Position numbers and translations under genes: made by a program
Notes under the pieces: generated by a model
Seen by the model: only the letters and a program-made list of their open reading frames with translations
The model's database searches: none
What the model was told of the DNA's origin: nothing
Part shown: piece after piece, positions 25,103 to 33,631 of the stretch
Layout of the letters: every line of letters starts with the position of its first letter
Numbering within the stretch: position 1 is the first letter of the stretch
From: Mycolicibacterium brisbanense
GTDB lineage: Bacteria; Actinomycetota; Actinomycetes; Mycobacteriales; Mycobacteriaceae
Length of the DNA: 64,000 nucleotides
Direction: 5' to 3'
Assembly (NCBI RefSeq): GCF_001570425.1
Contig: NZ_BCSX01000024.1
Coordinates: 248,001-312,000 of the forward strand

Positions 25103-27076
25103 TCAGCTGTCGACCTTCACGTCACGCCCCGCAGTCTTTTGCGTCCACTTGTACATCCAGCCGATCACGAGCACGAACGCGATGATCCCGATGATCTCGG
25201 CGAGGTTGCCGGTGTTACTGGAGAAGATCGCGAAGGGGTCTTCGCTGCCGGTGCCGGCGACGAATCCGGCGAAGATGACGCCGTAGAGGCTTTCACCGAC
25301 GATCATGCCGGTGGCCAGCAGGACACCGAGGCGTTTCTTGCGTTCGACGTTGCCGCCGGTCCGGTCGGCCCAGCGGTTGTAGAAGTAGCCCAGCAACGCG
25401 CCGAACGGGATGATCAGCGTCAGGCTCATCGGCAGGTACATGCCCATCCCGACGGCCAGCGGTGGCAGGGCGAATCGTGTTGTGTGGTTGAGAATCTCGT
25501 CGACAATGATGACCGCGACGCCGATCGCGACGCCCAGCCCGATCAGTGACCAGTTCAGCGATCCACCGAACACGCCTTTGGTCAGCGAGGAGATCAGCGC
25601 GGCCTGGGGTGCGGCGAGAGCGTTCTCTTTGGCGCCCGGCGCGCCGAGGAATCCGAACGCGCGCTGCATCAGGTCGAGCACCGGCGGGATGATCGCCGAG
25701 CCGAACAGCACTCCAATCACCAACGCCACCTGCTGTTTCCATGGTGTGGCGCCGACCAGCTGGCCGGTCTTGAGGTCCTGCAGGTTGTCGTTGGAGATGG
25801 TGGCCACGCCGAAGGTTACGGCCGTGACGAACAGGGTGAAGGCGATCAGCGCGGTGGACTGGCTGTCGCTGGTGTGGCCGAACACCAGCTTGATCACCAG
25901 CGCGGCGATGAGCACCGTGAGGATGCCAACGCCAGAGATCGGGCTGTTCGAGGAGCCGATCAGGCCGGCCATGTAACCGCACACCGCTGCGATCACGAGT
26001 CCGATGAGGAAGACAAACACCAGGCTCGCCACGATGATCCCGGCCGCGCTGCCTTGCAGCGCGGTGCCGCGGGTGAATTCCCAGAGCAGCACGGCGATCG
26101 GGAGCAGCATCACCACCACGGTGCCGACGACGATGGGGAACGGGATGTCGCGCTGCGTGACGTCGACGAGCTTGCCCTGTCGGCGGTCACGCGCCGAGGT
26201 CAGTGCTTCGGTGATGCCCTTGACGATGGGGCGCAGGATCTTCAGCAGCGTCCACACTGCGCCGACCGCGATCGCCCCGGCGCCGATGAACCGCACGTCG
26301 TGCGCGAACACGCTGTCGATGACGTCGCCGATGGGTTTGTCGGTGCCGAACGCTCCATTGGTGCGGATCGGCAGCATGATCCCGAACGAGATGACCAGCC
26401 CGACGAGCATTGCGATGCCGACGGTCATCCCGACCAGATGACCGACGCCGATCAACGCGAACGACAGGCTCGCGCCGAACATCGAGCCGCCCGCGCCGAC
26501 GCGGAAGTACGCCGCCACGGAATTGGCCAGCACCTTGAGGTTGGCCAGCAACGCGAATGCCGCCGAGACCACCGAACCGAACGCGATCACCCGGATGCCG
26601 GTGCGGTTGTCTTCGGCGCCGCCGCTGCTGTCACCGACCTTGAGCACCTCGGCGGCGGCCACCCCCTCGGGGTAGGGCAGATCCGACCCGGTCACCAGGG
26701 CACGGCGCAGCGGGATGGAGTACATCACGCCGAGGATGCCGCCGACGGCGCACACCGCGAGCGTGATCCAGTAGGGGAACCCGGTCCACCAGCCGACCAT
26801 GACCAGGCCGGGCAGCACGAAGATGATGGCCGAGAGGGTGCCCGCCGCCGACGCGACGGTCTGCACGATGTTGTTCTCCACGATGGAGTGGTTGGCGAAA
26901 TTGCGCAGGATCGCCATCGAGATCACCGCGGCGGGGATGGTGGTGGCGAATGTCAGACCGACCTTGAGGCCGAGGTAGACGTTGGCGGCGGTGAACACCA
27001 GCGTGATCGCTCCGCCGAGCAGGATCCCCCGGACGGTCAGTTCACGCAGCGTGGATGTGGTGGGTGACGCGGTCAC
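25103..27076 (-). CDS. OPT-family oligopeptide transporter
   Basis: 657 residues with about 15 hydrophobic segments. OPT-family marks are RGILLGGAITLVFTAANVYLGLKVGLT at the start, NIVQTVASAAGTLSAI near 62, and DLKTGQLVGATPWKQQ near 433. Members move short peptides or metal-chelates with protons into the cell. GTG 27076 has a GAGGGGG site upstream. It is probably the first or only gene of its unit; the frameshifted exchanger gene lies upstream on the same strand, 87 bases away. Substrate not predictable here. Confidence 0.9.
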   Translation of the reverse strand: MTASPTTSTLRELTVRGILLGGAITLVFTAANVYLGLKVGLTFATTIPAAVISMAILRNFANHSIVENNIVQTVASAAGTLSAIIFVLPGLVMVGWWTGFPYWITLAVCAVGGILGVMYSIPLRRALVTGSDLPYPEGVAAAEVLKVGDSSGGAEDNRTGIRVIAFGSVVSAAFALLANLKVLANSVAAYFRVGAGGSMFGASLSFALIGVGHLVGMTVGIAMLVGLVISFGIMLPIRTNGAFGTDKPIGDVIDSVFAHDVRFIGAGAIAVGAVWTLLKILRPIVKGITEALTSARDRRQGKLVDVTQRDIPFPIVVGTVVVMLLPIAVLLWEFTRGTALQGSAAGIIVASLVFVFLIGLVIAAVCGYMAGLIGSSNSPISGVGILTVLIAALVIKLVFGHTSDSQSTALIAFTLFVTAVTFGVATISNDNLQDLKTGQLVGATPWKQQVALVIGVLFGSAIIPPVLDLMQRAFGFLGAPGAKENALAAPQAALISSLTKGVFGGSLNWSLIGLGVAIGVAVIIVDEILNHTTRFALPPLAVGMGMYLPMSLTLIIPFGALLGYFYNRWADRTGGNVERKKRLGVLLATGMIVGESLYGVIFAGFVAGTGSEDPFAIFSSNTGNLAEIIGIIAFVLVIGWMYKWTQKTAGRDVKVDS

Positions 27077-27163
27077 CTCGGCCCCCTCTTGGTCGCAGTT
27101 GCTGAATAACGGTAAGCGCTGGGCCGCGGCGCCGAGGGCCGATCGGCGCAGGGATCCGAACCG

Positions 27164-28250
27164 TCAGCCCCACCAGAACGATGCCGCGATGATCCCGTAC
27201 AGGACGACGAGCGTCGCACCTTCCAGCCATGTCGACTCACCGTCGAAAGAGATGAATGCGGCCAGCATGACCGCCAGCAACAGCGCCACCACCAACATCG
27301 GGCTGAGGACCAGGGTGAGCGCGGCCAGCCCGGTGAACTGGGAGATGAGAACCAGCAGCGGCGCCAGCACCAGGGCGATCTGCAGCGGGGAATTGAGGAC
27401 CACCGAGAACGCGTACGCCGATTGCCCGCTGGATACCGACCAAATTCTCCACGGCATTACCGGCGATCGCGACCACCACCAAACCGGCGAATGCCTGGGA
27501 GATGTTCAGCGTGGCCATGGCGGGTTCGAGCGCGGCGACGAACCAGTCCGACACGAAGGCGGCCAACATACCGGCGACGGCGAGCATGCCGATCGCGAGC
27601 CAGACGGGCCAGCGCGGTTGTTCCTGCGGTTCGGCGGCGACGTCGGGCTGCAACGGAGCCTCGGTGGTGTCGCGGCGCAGCGACGCCGGCAAGGACAGCG
27701 CGAACAGGCCGAGCAGCAGCACCGAGACGACGATGGACAACGCGCCCTCGTGCTCGGCGGCGGGGGTGTGAATCCAGTAGGCCACCGACGGAATGGACAG
27801 CGCCGTCACGGAAAGCAGCATCAACACGGTGATGGTCCGCGCTCGCTCCGAGCCGAGTTGTTGGGTGCCGTGCCGAAGCCCGCCGACCAGGAACGCGAGC
27901 CCCAACACGAGCAACAGGTTGGCGAGGATGGACCCGACCAGCGCTGCGCGCACCACGTCGACCAGGCCGGCCTGCAGACTGAACAAACAGATGAACAACT
28001 CGGGCAGGTTGCCGAGCGCGGACTGCAGGACGCCGGTGGCCCCGGCGCCGAACCGGTCGCCGAGTTGGTCGACGCTGCGGCCCACCAGCGCCGCGAGCAC
28101 GGCGACCGCCGCAGCGGCGACCAGGAACGCCACCACCGAATTCCAGCCACCGAAATGGGCGAGCCCGGCGCACAGGGCAAGTGCCGCCGAGAGGATCAGC
28201 AAGATCCGATCAGACCGGATCAGTACGGGACTGGCTGCGGCGGCCGACAT
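27164..28250 (-). pseudogene. calcium/proton antiporter (CaCA/Cax family) broken by a frameshift
   Basis: Two overlapping frames together make one CaCA exchanger. Frame one starts at ATG 28250 and has the first ion-binding repeat (GNLPELFICLFSLQAG then GSILANLLLVLGLAF); it reaches the second repeat VVAIAGNAVENLVGIQ and then turns into nonsense. The expected continuation (SAYAFSVVLNSPLQIAL, then several membrane helices to FWWG) lies in the next frame, ending at 27164. Removing one base from the CCC at 27425-27427 would rejoin them. Either the gene is inactive or the base is a sequencing error. An intact protein would have about 362 residues and 10-11 helices. Confidence 0.8.
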
Positions 28251-28360
28251 GGGTCAACCGTAAAGGGCGATGCCATTGACGGCAGCGGATCTGGCCACAG
28301 CTAAGTCAATGGAGCGTGAATTATCATTCCGTGCTGGGATAATTCAGCGGTGCTGCAAAC

Positions 28361-28396
28361 GATGAGCCCGCCAAGCTCGAGCTGTGCGGGCTCATC
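28361..28396 (-). terminator. strong hairpin after the small zinc-protein gene
   Basis: GATGAGCCCGC (28361-28371) and GCGGGCTCATC (28386-28396) are perfect 11-bp inverted repeats around a 14-base loop. It lies 10 bases past the stop of the minus-strand gene and has a mycobacterial I-shaped terminator form without a long T-run. Confidence 0.65.
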
Positions 28397-28406
28397 GCCT
28401 GCGGCA

Positions 28407-28526
28407 TTACTTCTGGCCGGTGCCGCGACACGCGGAGCAGTTGACCCAGTTGCCGAAGTCGCTGTGGCCTCCTGCGCCATTGCAGCGCGGGCAGACGGCC
28501 CGTAGCCGACGAACGAGTTTGAGCAT
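28407..28526 (-). CDS. 39-residue zinc-ribbon microprotein with DnaJ-type CxxCxGxG repeats
   Basis: The frame reads MLKLVRRLRAVCPRCNGAGG, then HSDFGNWVNCSACRGTGQK and TAA. Two CxxC motifs, CPRCNGAGG and CSACRGTG, have the form of the DnaJ zinc-centre repeats and should hold one zinc ion. GGAAGGGG sits six bases before the ATG and a strong hairpin follows the stop, so this is a real short gene. The basic N-terminus could contact nucleic acid or a membrane. Function unknown; a chaperone-linked or RNA-binding role would be a guess. Confidence 0.75.
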   Translation of the reverse strand: MLKLVRRLRAVCPRCNGAGGHSDFGNWVNCSACRGTGQK

Positions 28527-28625
28527 ATTGAGCCCCTTCCGTTGTGGTGGATCTCCAACGGTGCCAGCTTCTTTGGTGCGGCGGAATACGACATTCGGAC
28601 GACAGGAACGTCGACGACCGAGGTG

Positions 28626-30029
28626 TCAGGCCAGAGCGGACAACCGCCGCAACGCTTCTCGAAACGCCGGGTTGGGATTCGCGTCGGGCAGCACCTCGAG
28701 CACGTCGTGGAGTGCGTCGTCAATGTCGATACCAAGGCGCCGCGCACCGTAGAGCGCCGCCACTGTCGGTGTGCGACTGTATGCCTCCACGCAATGCACC
28801 AGAACAGTGCGCCCCTGGGCCCGAAGGTCTTCGATCGCCTGCACAGCTTCGCGCAGCACGAAGTCCAGGTGCGGATTCTCGTCGGGCTCGACGCTGTCGA
28901 TCAGTCGCACTTCCACGTGCATGCCTTTGGGCACATCGCTTTCCGCGATCCGGCACAGCGACACCACCGCGTCCACCTCGGCCGGCGACCGGCGCAGCGC
29001 ATTCACGCTGCCCAACAGGACATTCGGATCATGCGGGTGGGGAGTGAGGATGTCGGCGCGCGACCAGGAGTAGTCGGGATCGGTGCCCGGGCCCTTGCGT
29101 GCGATCGCCGTCGCGAGTCCGACGAGCCCGCGGCCGGTGATGCCCGGCCAGCCGTGCAGCAGGGCGCGCCACTGCAGTGGAACCGCCGAGGCTCCATATG
29201 CCGCGCCGAGCAGGCCGCCGGCAATCGCGGCGACGGTGTCCGTGTCGTTTCCGCAGCGCACCGCCGCGTCGAGCCCGCGGCGGAGATGTTCGGGGCCGGT
29301 GGCGTTGGTGGTCGCGATGGCCGACCACGCCGCTTGCAGGGCCGCGACCACCCAGCCGTTGTTGGGGAAGTCCGCCGGGCGCGACGACTCGGCCTCGTCG
29401 AGCCGCTGAGACCACACGTCGCGGCGGCCGGAGTCGATGTGGCGCAAGCCGATTCGCACGTCTATCTCCGCGGTCAACACCGCGTGGCGAATTGCGCTGC
29501 ACCACAACACTGTCGCGTCGGCGGCGTCGGGATCGAAGTGGGTGAGCTCACTGACGGCTCGGGCTGCTTCGACCATGGCGGCTTCGTCGTCAAGATAGGC
29601 CAAAGCGACTGGCGCGGTTCGCATCAGTGACCCATTGCCGGCGGTGCGTCCGGTTTGTTCGTGCAGCACTGCCGACGCCGCGCGAGCCCCGGCGCCCGAC
29701 AGTGCGCCATCACGAGCCGCGGCGCTGAGTACCGAGCGGGTCTGAATACCGACATCCTTCGCGCCCAAGGACCATTCGTGCCAGCGGGCGACGATCGCGT
29801 CGTGTGCGGCACCGTCGCGAAGATCGGCCCCGGCGGCCGCTACCTCGGCGATCGCGATCGCCATCGCGGTGTCGTCGGTCCACTCGCCCGGCTCCCATGG
29901 GCCGCCCCCGGCCATCTCCACCGGCAGTTCGGGGCCGCGCGCGGGCTCGAACTCGTACGGAGCGCCCAGTGCGTCTCCGGCTGCGGTCCCCAGAAGGACA
30001 CCTTCGATTCGGTCATTCAGTGATGCCAT
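28626..30029 (-). CDS. ADP-ribosylglycohydrolase fused to a C-terminal dual-specificity phosphatase-like domain
   Basis: 467 residues. Residues 1-300 are a DraG/ARH-type ADP-ribosylglycohydrolase: GTAAGDALGAPYEF, EWTDDTAMA (metal-binding TDDT), NGSLMRTAP, and GNDTDTVAAIAGGLLGAAYG (second metal site), all intact. Residues about 325-467 form a phosphatase-like domain with the C-X5-R loop in VHCVEAYSRTP near 410. The first domain would remove ADP-ribose from arginine or a similar acceptor. The fusion suggests paired removal of ADP-ribose and phosphate. GAGGAGG precedes ATG 30029. It is divergent from an NrtR-like regulator, with a dyad between them. Confidence 0.9.
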   Translation of the reverse strand: MASLNDRIEGVLLGTAAGDALGAPYEFEPARGPELPVEMAGGGPWEPGEWTDDTAMAIAIAEVAAAGADLRDGAAHDAIVARWHEWSLGAKDVGIQTRSVLSAAARDGALSGAGARAASAVLHEQTGRTAGNGSLMRTAPVALAYLDDEAAMVEAARAVSELTHFDPDAADATVLWCSAIRHAVLTAEIDVRIGLRHIDSGRRDVWSQRLDEAESSRPADFPNNGWVVAALQAAWSAIATTNATGPEHLRRGLDAAVRCGNDTDTVAAIAGGLLGAAYGASAVPLQWRALLHGWPGITGRGLVGLATAIARKGPGTDPDYSWSRADILTPHPHDPNVLLGSVNALRRSPAEVDAVVSLCRIAESDVPKGMHVEVRLIDSVEPDENPHLDFVLREAVQAIEDLRAQGRTVLVHCVEAYSRTPTVAALYGARRLGIDIDDALHDVLEVLPDANPNPAFREALRRLSALA

Positions 30030-30052
30030 CGCGGCCTCCTCGATTACATTTT

Positions 30053-30066
30053 GCGCATATCTGCGC
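30053..30066. promoter_or_regulatory. dyad between ARH-phosphatase and NrtR-like genes, probable operator
   Basis: GCGCA (30053-30057) and TGCGC (30062-30066) are perfect inverted repeats around TATC, with AT-rich flanks that continue the symmetry in part. The site lies 24-37 bases before the hydrolase start and overlaps the -35 region of the regulator promoter, whose extended -10 is TGTACGCT (30081-30088). It could let the NrtR-like protein control both genes. Confidence 0.55.
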
Positions 30067-30099
30067 TAATTGGGTTTCACTGTACGCTGAGGCACTGAC

Positions 30100-30756
30100 A
30101 TGGACAAGCGGAGCCATCGAGATAGCCACGGGAAGAGTCTTGAGGACTACCCGCGGCCGTCGGTCGCCGTCGACACGGCGCTGCTGACCATCGATCCCAC
30201 GCAAGGGCTGGTGGTGCTTCAGGTGCGCCGCCCGAGCGGCCCGGGCTGGGCGCTGCCTGGCACCTTCCTGCACGAGGGCGAGACGCTCGCTGACGCCGTG
30301 AAGCGATCCCTTGCGGACAAGGCCAACGTCCAGGGCGTGCTGCCGCGCCAACTCCAGGTCTTCGATGCCCTCGACCGCGATGACCGCGGGTGGGTGCTGT
30401 CCGTTGCGCACGTCGCCGTCGTCCCGCCCGAGCGGTTGGCGACGCGCGTCGTCGACAGCACCCGATTGGTACCGGTGAACGCCCCGGGCCGACTGGTGTA
30501 CGACCACGACAAGATCATCGAGCTCGCCGTCGCCGAGGTGCGCGGCCGCTACCAGGTAGGACCTGATCCCGACGGCCTGCTGGGTGGCGAATTCACCCTG
30601 CGGGATCTGCGACTGCTCCATGAGGCGGTTGCGGGAGAACCGTTGCAGCGCGACACTTTTCGGCGGGCTATGGAAGGCCAGCTGGAAGCGACCGGCAATG
30701 TGACGGCCGGCGGGCGAGGGCGCCCGGCCGAGTTGTTTCGGCGCGCGGCGAAGTGA
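30100..30756 (+). CDS. NrtR-like Nudix-fold transcriptional regulator
   Basis: 218 residues. The N-terminal Nudix-fold domain (about 20-145) begins RPSVAVDTALLTID; its Nudix box is degenerate (GTFLHEGE...VKRSLADK, where catalysis needs RE-x-x-EE), so hydrolysis is unlikely. The C-terminal part (LLGGEFTLRDLRLLHEAVAG then DTFRRAMEG...GGRGRPAELFRRA) is the winged-helix DNA-binding domain typical of NrtR regulators, which sense ADP-ribose or related NAD metabolites. Its divergent partner is an ADP-ribosylglycohydrolase fusion, which fits ADP-ribose control. It might equally regulate NAD synthesis genes elsewhere. Confidence 0.85.
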   Translation: MDKRSHRDSHGKSLEDYPRPSVAVDTALLTIDPTQGLVVLQVRRPSGPGWALPGTFLHEGETLADAVKRSLADKANVQGVLPRQLQVFDALDRDDRGWVLSVAHVAVVPPERLATRVVDSTRLVPVNAPGRLVYDHDKIIELAVAEVRGRYQVGPDPDGLLGGEFTLRDLRLLHEAVAGEPLQRDTFRRAMEGQLEATGNVTAGGRGRPAELFRRAAK

Positions 30757-30851
30757 GATCAACCACGTCCGCAGGTGGGTTTACGACGTGCCGACCTCGG
30801 CTATCCCGACCTTTCGGCGCAAAACTCCCGAGGAAAGTGGGTGAAACAAGT

Positions 30852-31112
30852 ATGACCTTCACACCGACACGCATGACCCTATTGCTCGCGGGATCCGCAA
30901 CCGCAGTGGCCGTTGCGCTTTCGCCCGGCGCCGCAGCTGACGAGCCCAACCAGTGCCAGAGCGGCGGCACTCCCGCCGATGTCGCGGGTCCGCCGACATG
31001 TGCGGTGACGCCGCCGGCCGTCACCGGAACCCCCGGGCCGATGCCGGGGCCAGGCGTCCAGAACGGACCGTACGGGCCGGCCGGTGGGCAGCCGCCCGTG
31101 GGTGGGCATTAG
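30852..31112 (+). CDS. small secreted Pro/Gly-rich protein
   Basis: 86 residues. A signal peptide (TRMTLLLAGSATAVAVALSPG) ends at an AAA-DEP cleavage site near residue 29. The mature part has two cysteines (CQSGG..., PPTCAV) that may form a disulphide, then a tail rich in proline and glycine (GTPGPMPGPGVQNGPYGPAGG). It resembles many small exported mycobacterial proteins of unknown role. ATG 30852 is used; the upstream site is weak. Confidence 0.7.
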   Translation: MTFTPTRMTLLLAGSATAVAVALSPGAAADEPNQCQSGGTPADVAGPPTCAVTPPAVTGTPGPMPGPGVQNGPYGPAGGQPPVGGH

Positions 31113-31172
31113 TCCTGCCGGACCGCGGTCAGGGTTCGACTTTCGCGAAACTCCTTCCGTACGGTCGGAACC

Positions 31173-32132
31173 ATGAGTGTGTACAACGTGGCTTTCGAAT
31201 GGACGGAAACCAATCGACATTGGCTCATCGAGGTCCCCATCCGCATCGCGGCGTACATCGCCGTCGCACTGATCGTGCGATTTTTGCTGCACCGCATGAT
31301 CGATCGCGCGACCACCGGTAAATCGCGCGAGGTCCGTAGCGGGGACATGGAAGTCGAGACCAAACGACCACCGCTGGTGCGCTATCTGCGCGACCGGGCA
31401 TCAGCAGCAGGAGGCAGAGCGGCCGAACGGCGTCAGCAGCGCGCCCAGACCATCGGATCTGTTCTCAAATCGACCGTGTCCATCCTGCTGCTGATCTGGG
31501 TGGTGCTGGCGTTACTCAGCACACTGGGCGTGAACATCGCGCCGTTCATCGCCTCCGCCGGCGTGGTCGGCCTCGCCATCGGCTTCGGTGCTCAGAACTT
31601 GGTGAAAGACTTCGTCACCGGCATCTTCATGCTCTTGGAGGATCAGTACGGCGTCGGCGACACCGTTGACGTTGGGGATGTGACGGGCGAGGTGCAAAGC
31701 GTCGGCCTGCGGATCACCACGCTGCGTGATATCGACGGCACCCTCTGGTACGTCCGCAACGGCGAGATCTCTCGCGTCGGGAACATGAGCCAGGATTTTG
31801 CCGTCGCGCGGGTCGAGGTGCCGGTCGCACTGACCGCTGATGTCGACCGGGCCGAGCAGGTCGCCCTCGACGCCGCGCACGAAGTCATCGCCGATCCGAC
31901 GATGGCTCACAAAGTGGTCGGTGAGCCGGAAATGCTTGGTGTACAGGAGTTGTCGGCCGATCTGCTGAAGCTGCGGATGACGGTGAAGACGAAGCCCAAC
32001 GCGCAGTGGGCAGTGCAACGCAGACTGCGACGGGCGGTTCTCCGCGCTTACGACGAGCACGGCATCGATCTGCCGTATCCGCAAGGGCGCATCCACGCCC
32101 TGGTCGGCGGGAAGCCGGCCGAGGAGAACTAG
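31173..32132 (+). CDS. MscS-family mechanosensitive channel
   Basis: 319 residues. Three hydrophobic segments (about 20-40, 95-120 and 125-150) precede the highly conserved pore helix and vestibule start: AGVVGLAIGFGAQNLVKDFVTGIFMLLEDQYGVGDTV near 128-165. The beta-domain (SVGLRITTLRDIDGTLWYVRNGEI) and a C-terminal alpha/beta domain follow. It would release solutes on hypo-osmotic shock. An internal charged loop (about 55-85) between the first and second helices is longer than in E. coli MscS (286 aa). Single gene. Confidence 0.92.
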   Translation: MSVYNVAFEWTETNRHWLIEVPIRIAAYIAVALIVRFLLHRMIDRATTGKSREVRSGDMEVETKRPPLVRYLRDRASAAGGRAAERRQQRAQTIGSVLKSTVSILLLIWVVLALLSTLGVNIAPFIASAGVVGLAIGFGAQNLVKDFVTGIFMLLEDQYGVGDTVDVGDVTGEVQSVGLRITTLRDIDGTLWYVRNGEISRVGNMSQDFAVARVEVPVALTADVDRAEQVALDAAHEVIADPTMAHKVVGEPEMLGVQELSADLLKLRMTVKTKPNAQWAVQRRLRRAVLRAYDEHGIDLPYPQGRIHALVGGKPAEEN

Positions 32133-32151
32133 TTGTCGGAGGTCTCTGTCA

Positions 32152-32189
32152 TTCTGTTCGGCTCGCGTGTGCGGGCTGTCCGAACAGAA
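32152..32189. promoter_or_regulatory. 10-bp perfect inverted repeat before the LuxR-like gene
   Basis: TTCTGTTCGG (32152-32161) and CCGAACAGAA (32180-32189) are perfect inverted repeats around 18 bases. It ends 16 bases before the LuxR-like ATG and 20 bases after the mscS stop, so it may be an operator or a terminator. Confidence 0.5.
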
Positions 32190-32205
32190 AGATGGAGACG
32201 TTCCG

Positions 32206-32453
32206 ATGAACACCGGCCACTGCACGCGCGTCGAGCTTTCTACGCGTGAGCGCGAGATTCTGATTGCCTGGCTGAGAACAGAAGGCAAAGCCGCTGTGGA
32301 GCGGGCGCTGTTCATCGCGCCCGGCACCGTTGCGACGTATCTGCAGCGCGGGTGCGCGCGAAGTACGAGCGAGCGGGACGGCCCGCCCCCACCAAAGCGG
32401 CCCTGGCCGCGCGGGCGATCCAGGATGGCTACATCGCGCTCGACGACTTGTAA
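32206..32453 (+). pseudogene. short LuxR-type helix-turn-helix protein with a two-base frameshift
   Basis: From ATG 32206 the frame gives VELSTREREILIAWLRTEGK and VERALFIAPGTVATYLQR, a LuxR/GerE HTH with recognition helix. After about 32352 it breaks down, while the expected end (VRAKYERAGRPAPTKAALAARAIQ then DGYIALDDL and TAA at 32451) continues in another frame. Removing one CG from the CGCG at 32347-32350 would restore an 82-residue single-HTH protein. GGAG lies nine bases before the start. The gene is either dead or misread at that point. Its restored end overlaps the convergent phosphatase gene by 25 bases. Confidence 0.75.
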
Positions 32454-33403
32454 TGCTCAGGGCGGATTCGCTTTTCGCCGGACCAGCGGTACGCCGTCAA
32501 CGCTCCGCCCTTGACGGCGCTGAAGTCGACGCATGCGGTGTAGTCGGTCCAGTCGTGGCGTTGCTTCGGCGGCTGCTGCCGCCAGTAGTGGCCGTAGAAC
32601 ACCGGGACGGTGTCGGAGTAGACGTGGGTGAGCGTGTCGGCCACCTCCAACTCCGGCAACGGCGGGTAGGGATCACCGGCCTCTGTGGTGAAATTGCCGC
32701 CCATCTCGGCGATGTCGCGCAAGGTGCGGGCCTCGCTGTTCCACCACTGCATGCGGGCGTTCTCCCGTGGGTGACCGTCCTTGTCGTGGTAGGGCGGCTG
32801 GTCGTGGTTGACCAGGCTGATCTCCGGCCCCTTCAGGAGCGTCTCGACCGCCGTGAACAACGGATGGCTCTCGTCGCTGGCGGCGGCGAGATGGTTGACG
32901 TTTGTGAAGGGTGCGCTCGAGCCGCACTGCTGCTCGACGACTGCGATCGAGTCGTCGTGCCAGCAGGCATGGACCACTCGCAGGTCACCGAGGTCGAGCC
33001 ACAGTGGAATTGTTGTTAACCACTTGAGATATCGACGGCGGTCGTCGCCTGTGACCTGGTCGAGAAACGCTTGGTGCTGGTTGGTGTTCTTCTCGGTGTG
33101 CGGGCGCAAGAATGTGCCGCTGCCAGGTGGCCATTCGGTGTCGTAGGCCAGCGCGTTGAACTCGTGGTTGCCGATGACGATCATTGCGCTGCCGGCGTCG
33201 ACCATGGATTTGACGATGTGCAACACCTTCAGTTGTTCGTCGCCGCGGTCGATCAGGTCGCCCACAAAGATGGCCTGGCGGTCCGGGTGGCGGTATTCGC
33301 TTGTGTTGTCCTGCTTTTGATAGCCGAGATCCAGAAGCAACACTTCGAGTTGGGCGGCGCATCCGTGGACGTCGCCGATGATGTCGTAGCCCCGCACCGT
33401 CAC
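32429..33403 (-). CDS. calcineurin-like metallophosphatase (PrpE/ApaH-like)
   Basis: 324 residues. Metal-binding motifs are in order: IIGDVHGCAAQLEVLL at 7, FVGDLIDRGDEQ near 45, VIGNHEFNA near 71, VVHACWHDD near 140 and FYGHYW near 275. This is the layout of diadenosine-tetraphosphatase/PrpE-type phosphoesterases, so a dinucleotide or phosphoprotein substrate is likely. GTG 33403 is chosen because AAGGGAG lies seven bases upstream; the frame continues to 33679 but that part is not conserved-looking. It overlaps the end of the frameshifted LuxR gene. Confidence 0.87.
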   Translation of the reverse strand: MTVRGYDIIGDVHGCAAQLEVLLLDLGYQKQDNTSEYRHPDRQAIFVGDLIDRGDEQLKVLHIVKSMVDAGSAMIVIGNHEFNALAYDTEWPPGSGTFLRPHTEKNTNQHQAFLDQVTGDDRRRYLKWLTTIPLWLDLGDLRVVHACWHDDSIAVVEQQCGSSAPFTNVNHLAAASDESHPLFTAVETLLKGPEISLVNHDQPPYHDKDGHPRENARMQWWNSEARTLRDIAEMGGNFTTEAGDPYPPLPELEVADTLTHVYSDTVPVFYGHYWRQQPPKQRHDWTDYTACVDFSAVKGGALTAYRWSGEKRIRPEHYKSSSAM

Positions 33404-33631
33404 TTCTTGGGCTCCCTTCGTCCGAGTGATCCTGCTGACCGCTGGCATCCGAGCGTGGAGATAGCGTGGCATGCCATCGGTGCTTGACGACGGCCTCTCA
33501 ACACGCACCTCGATGGTATCCGTGTGCACTGACGGGTGCGCGTGCAGCGGATTGGGCAGTGTGGTGAGAGGCAGCGTCAAAACTTTTGACGGCTTCAATG
33601 CGGTTGTGTGCACGTGGCAGACTTCCACGTG

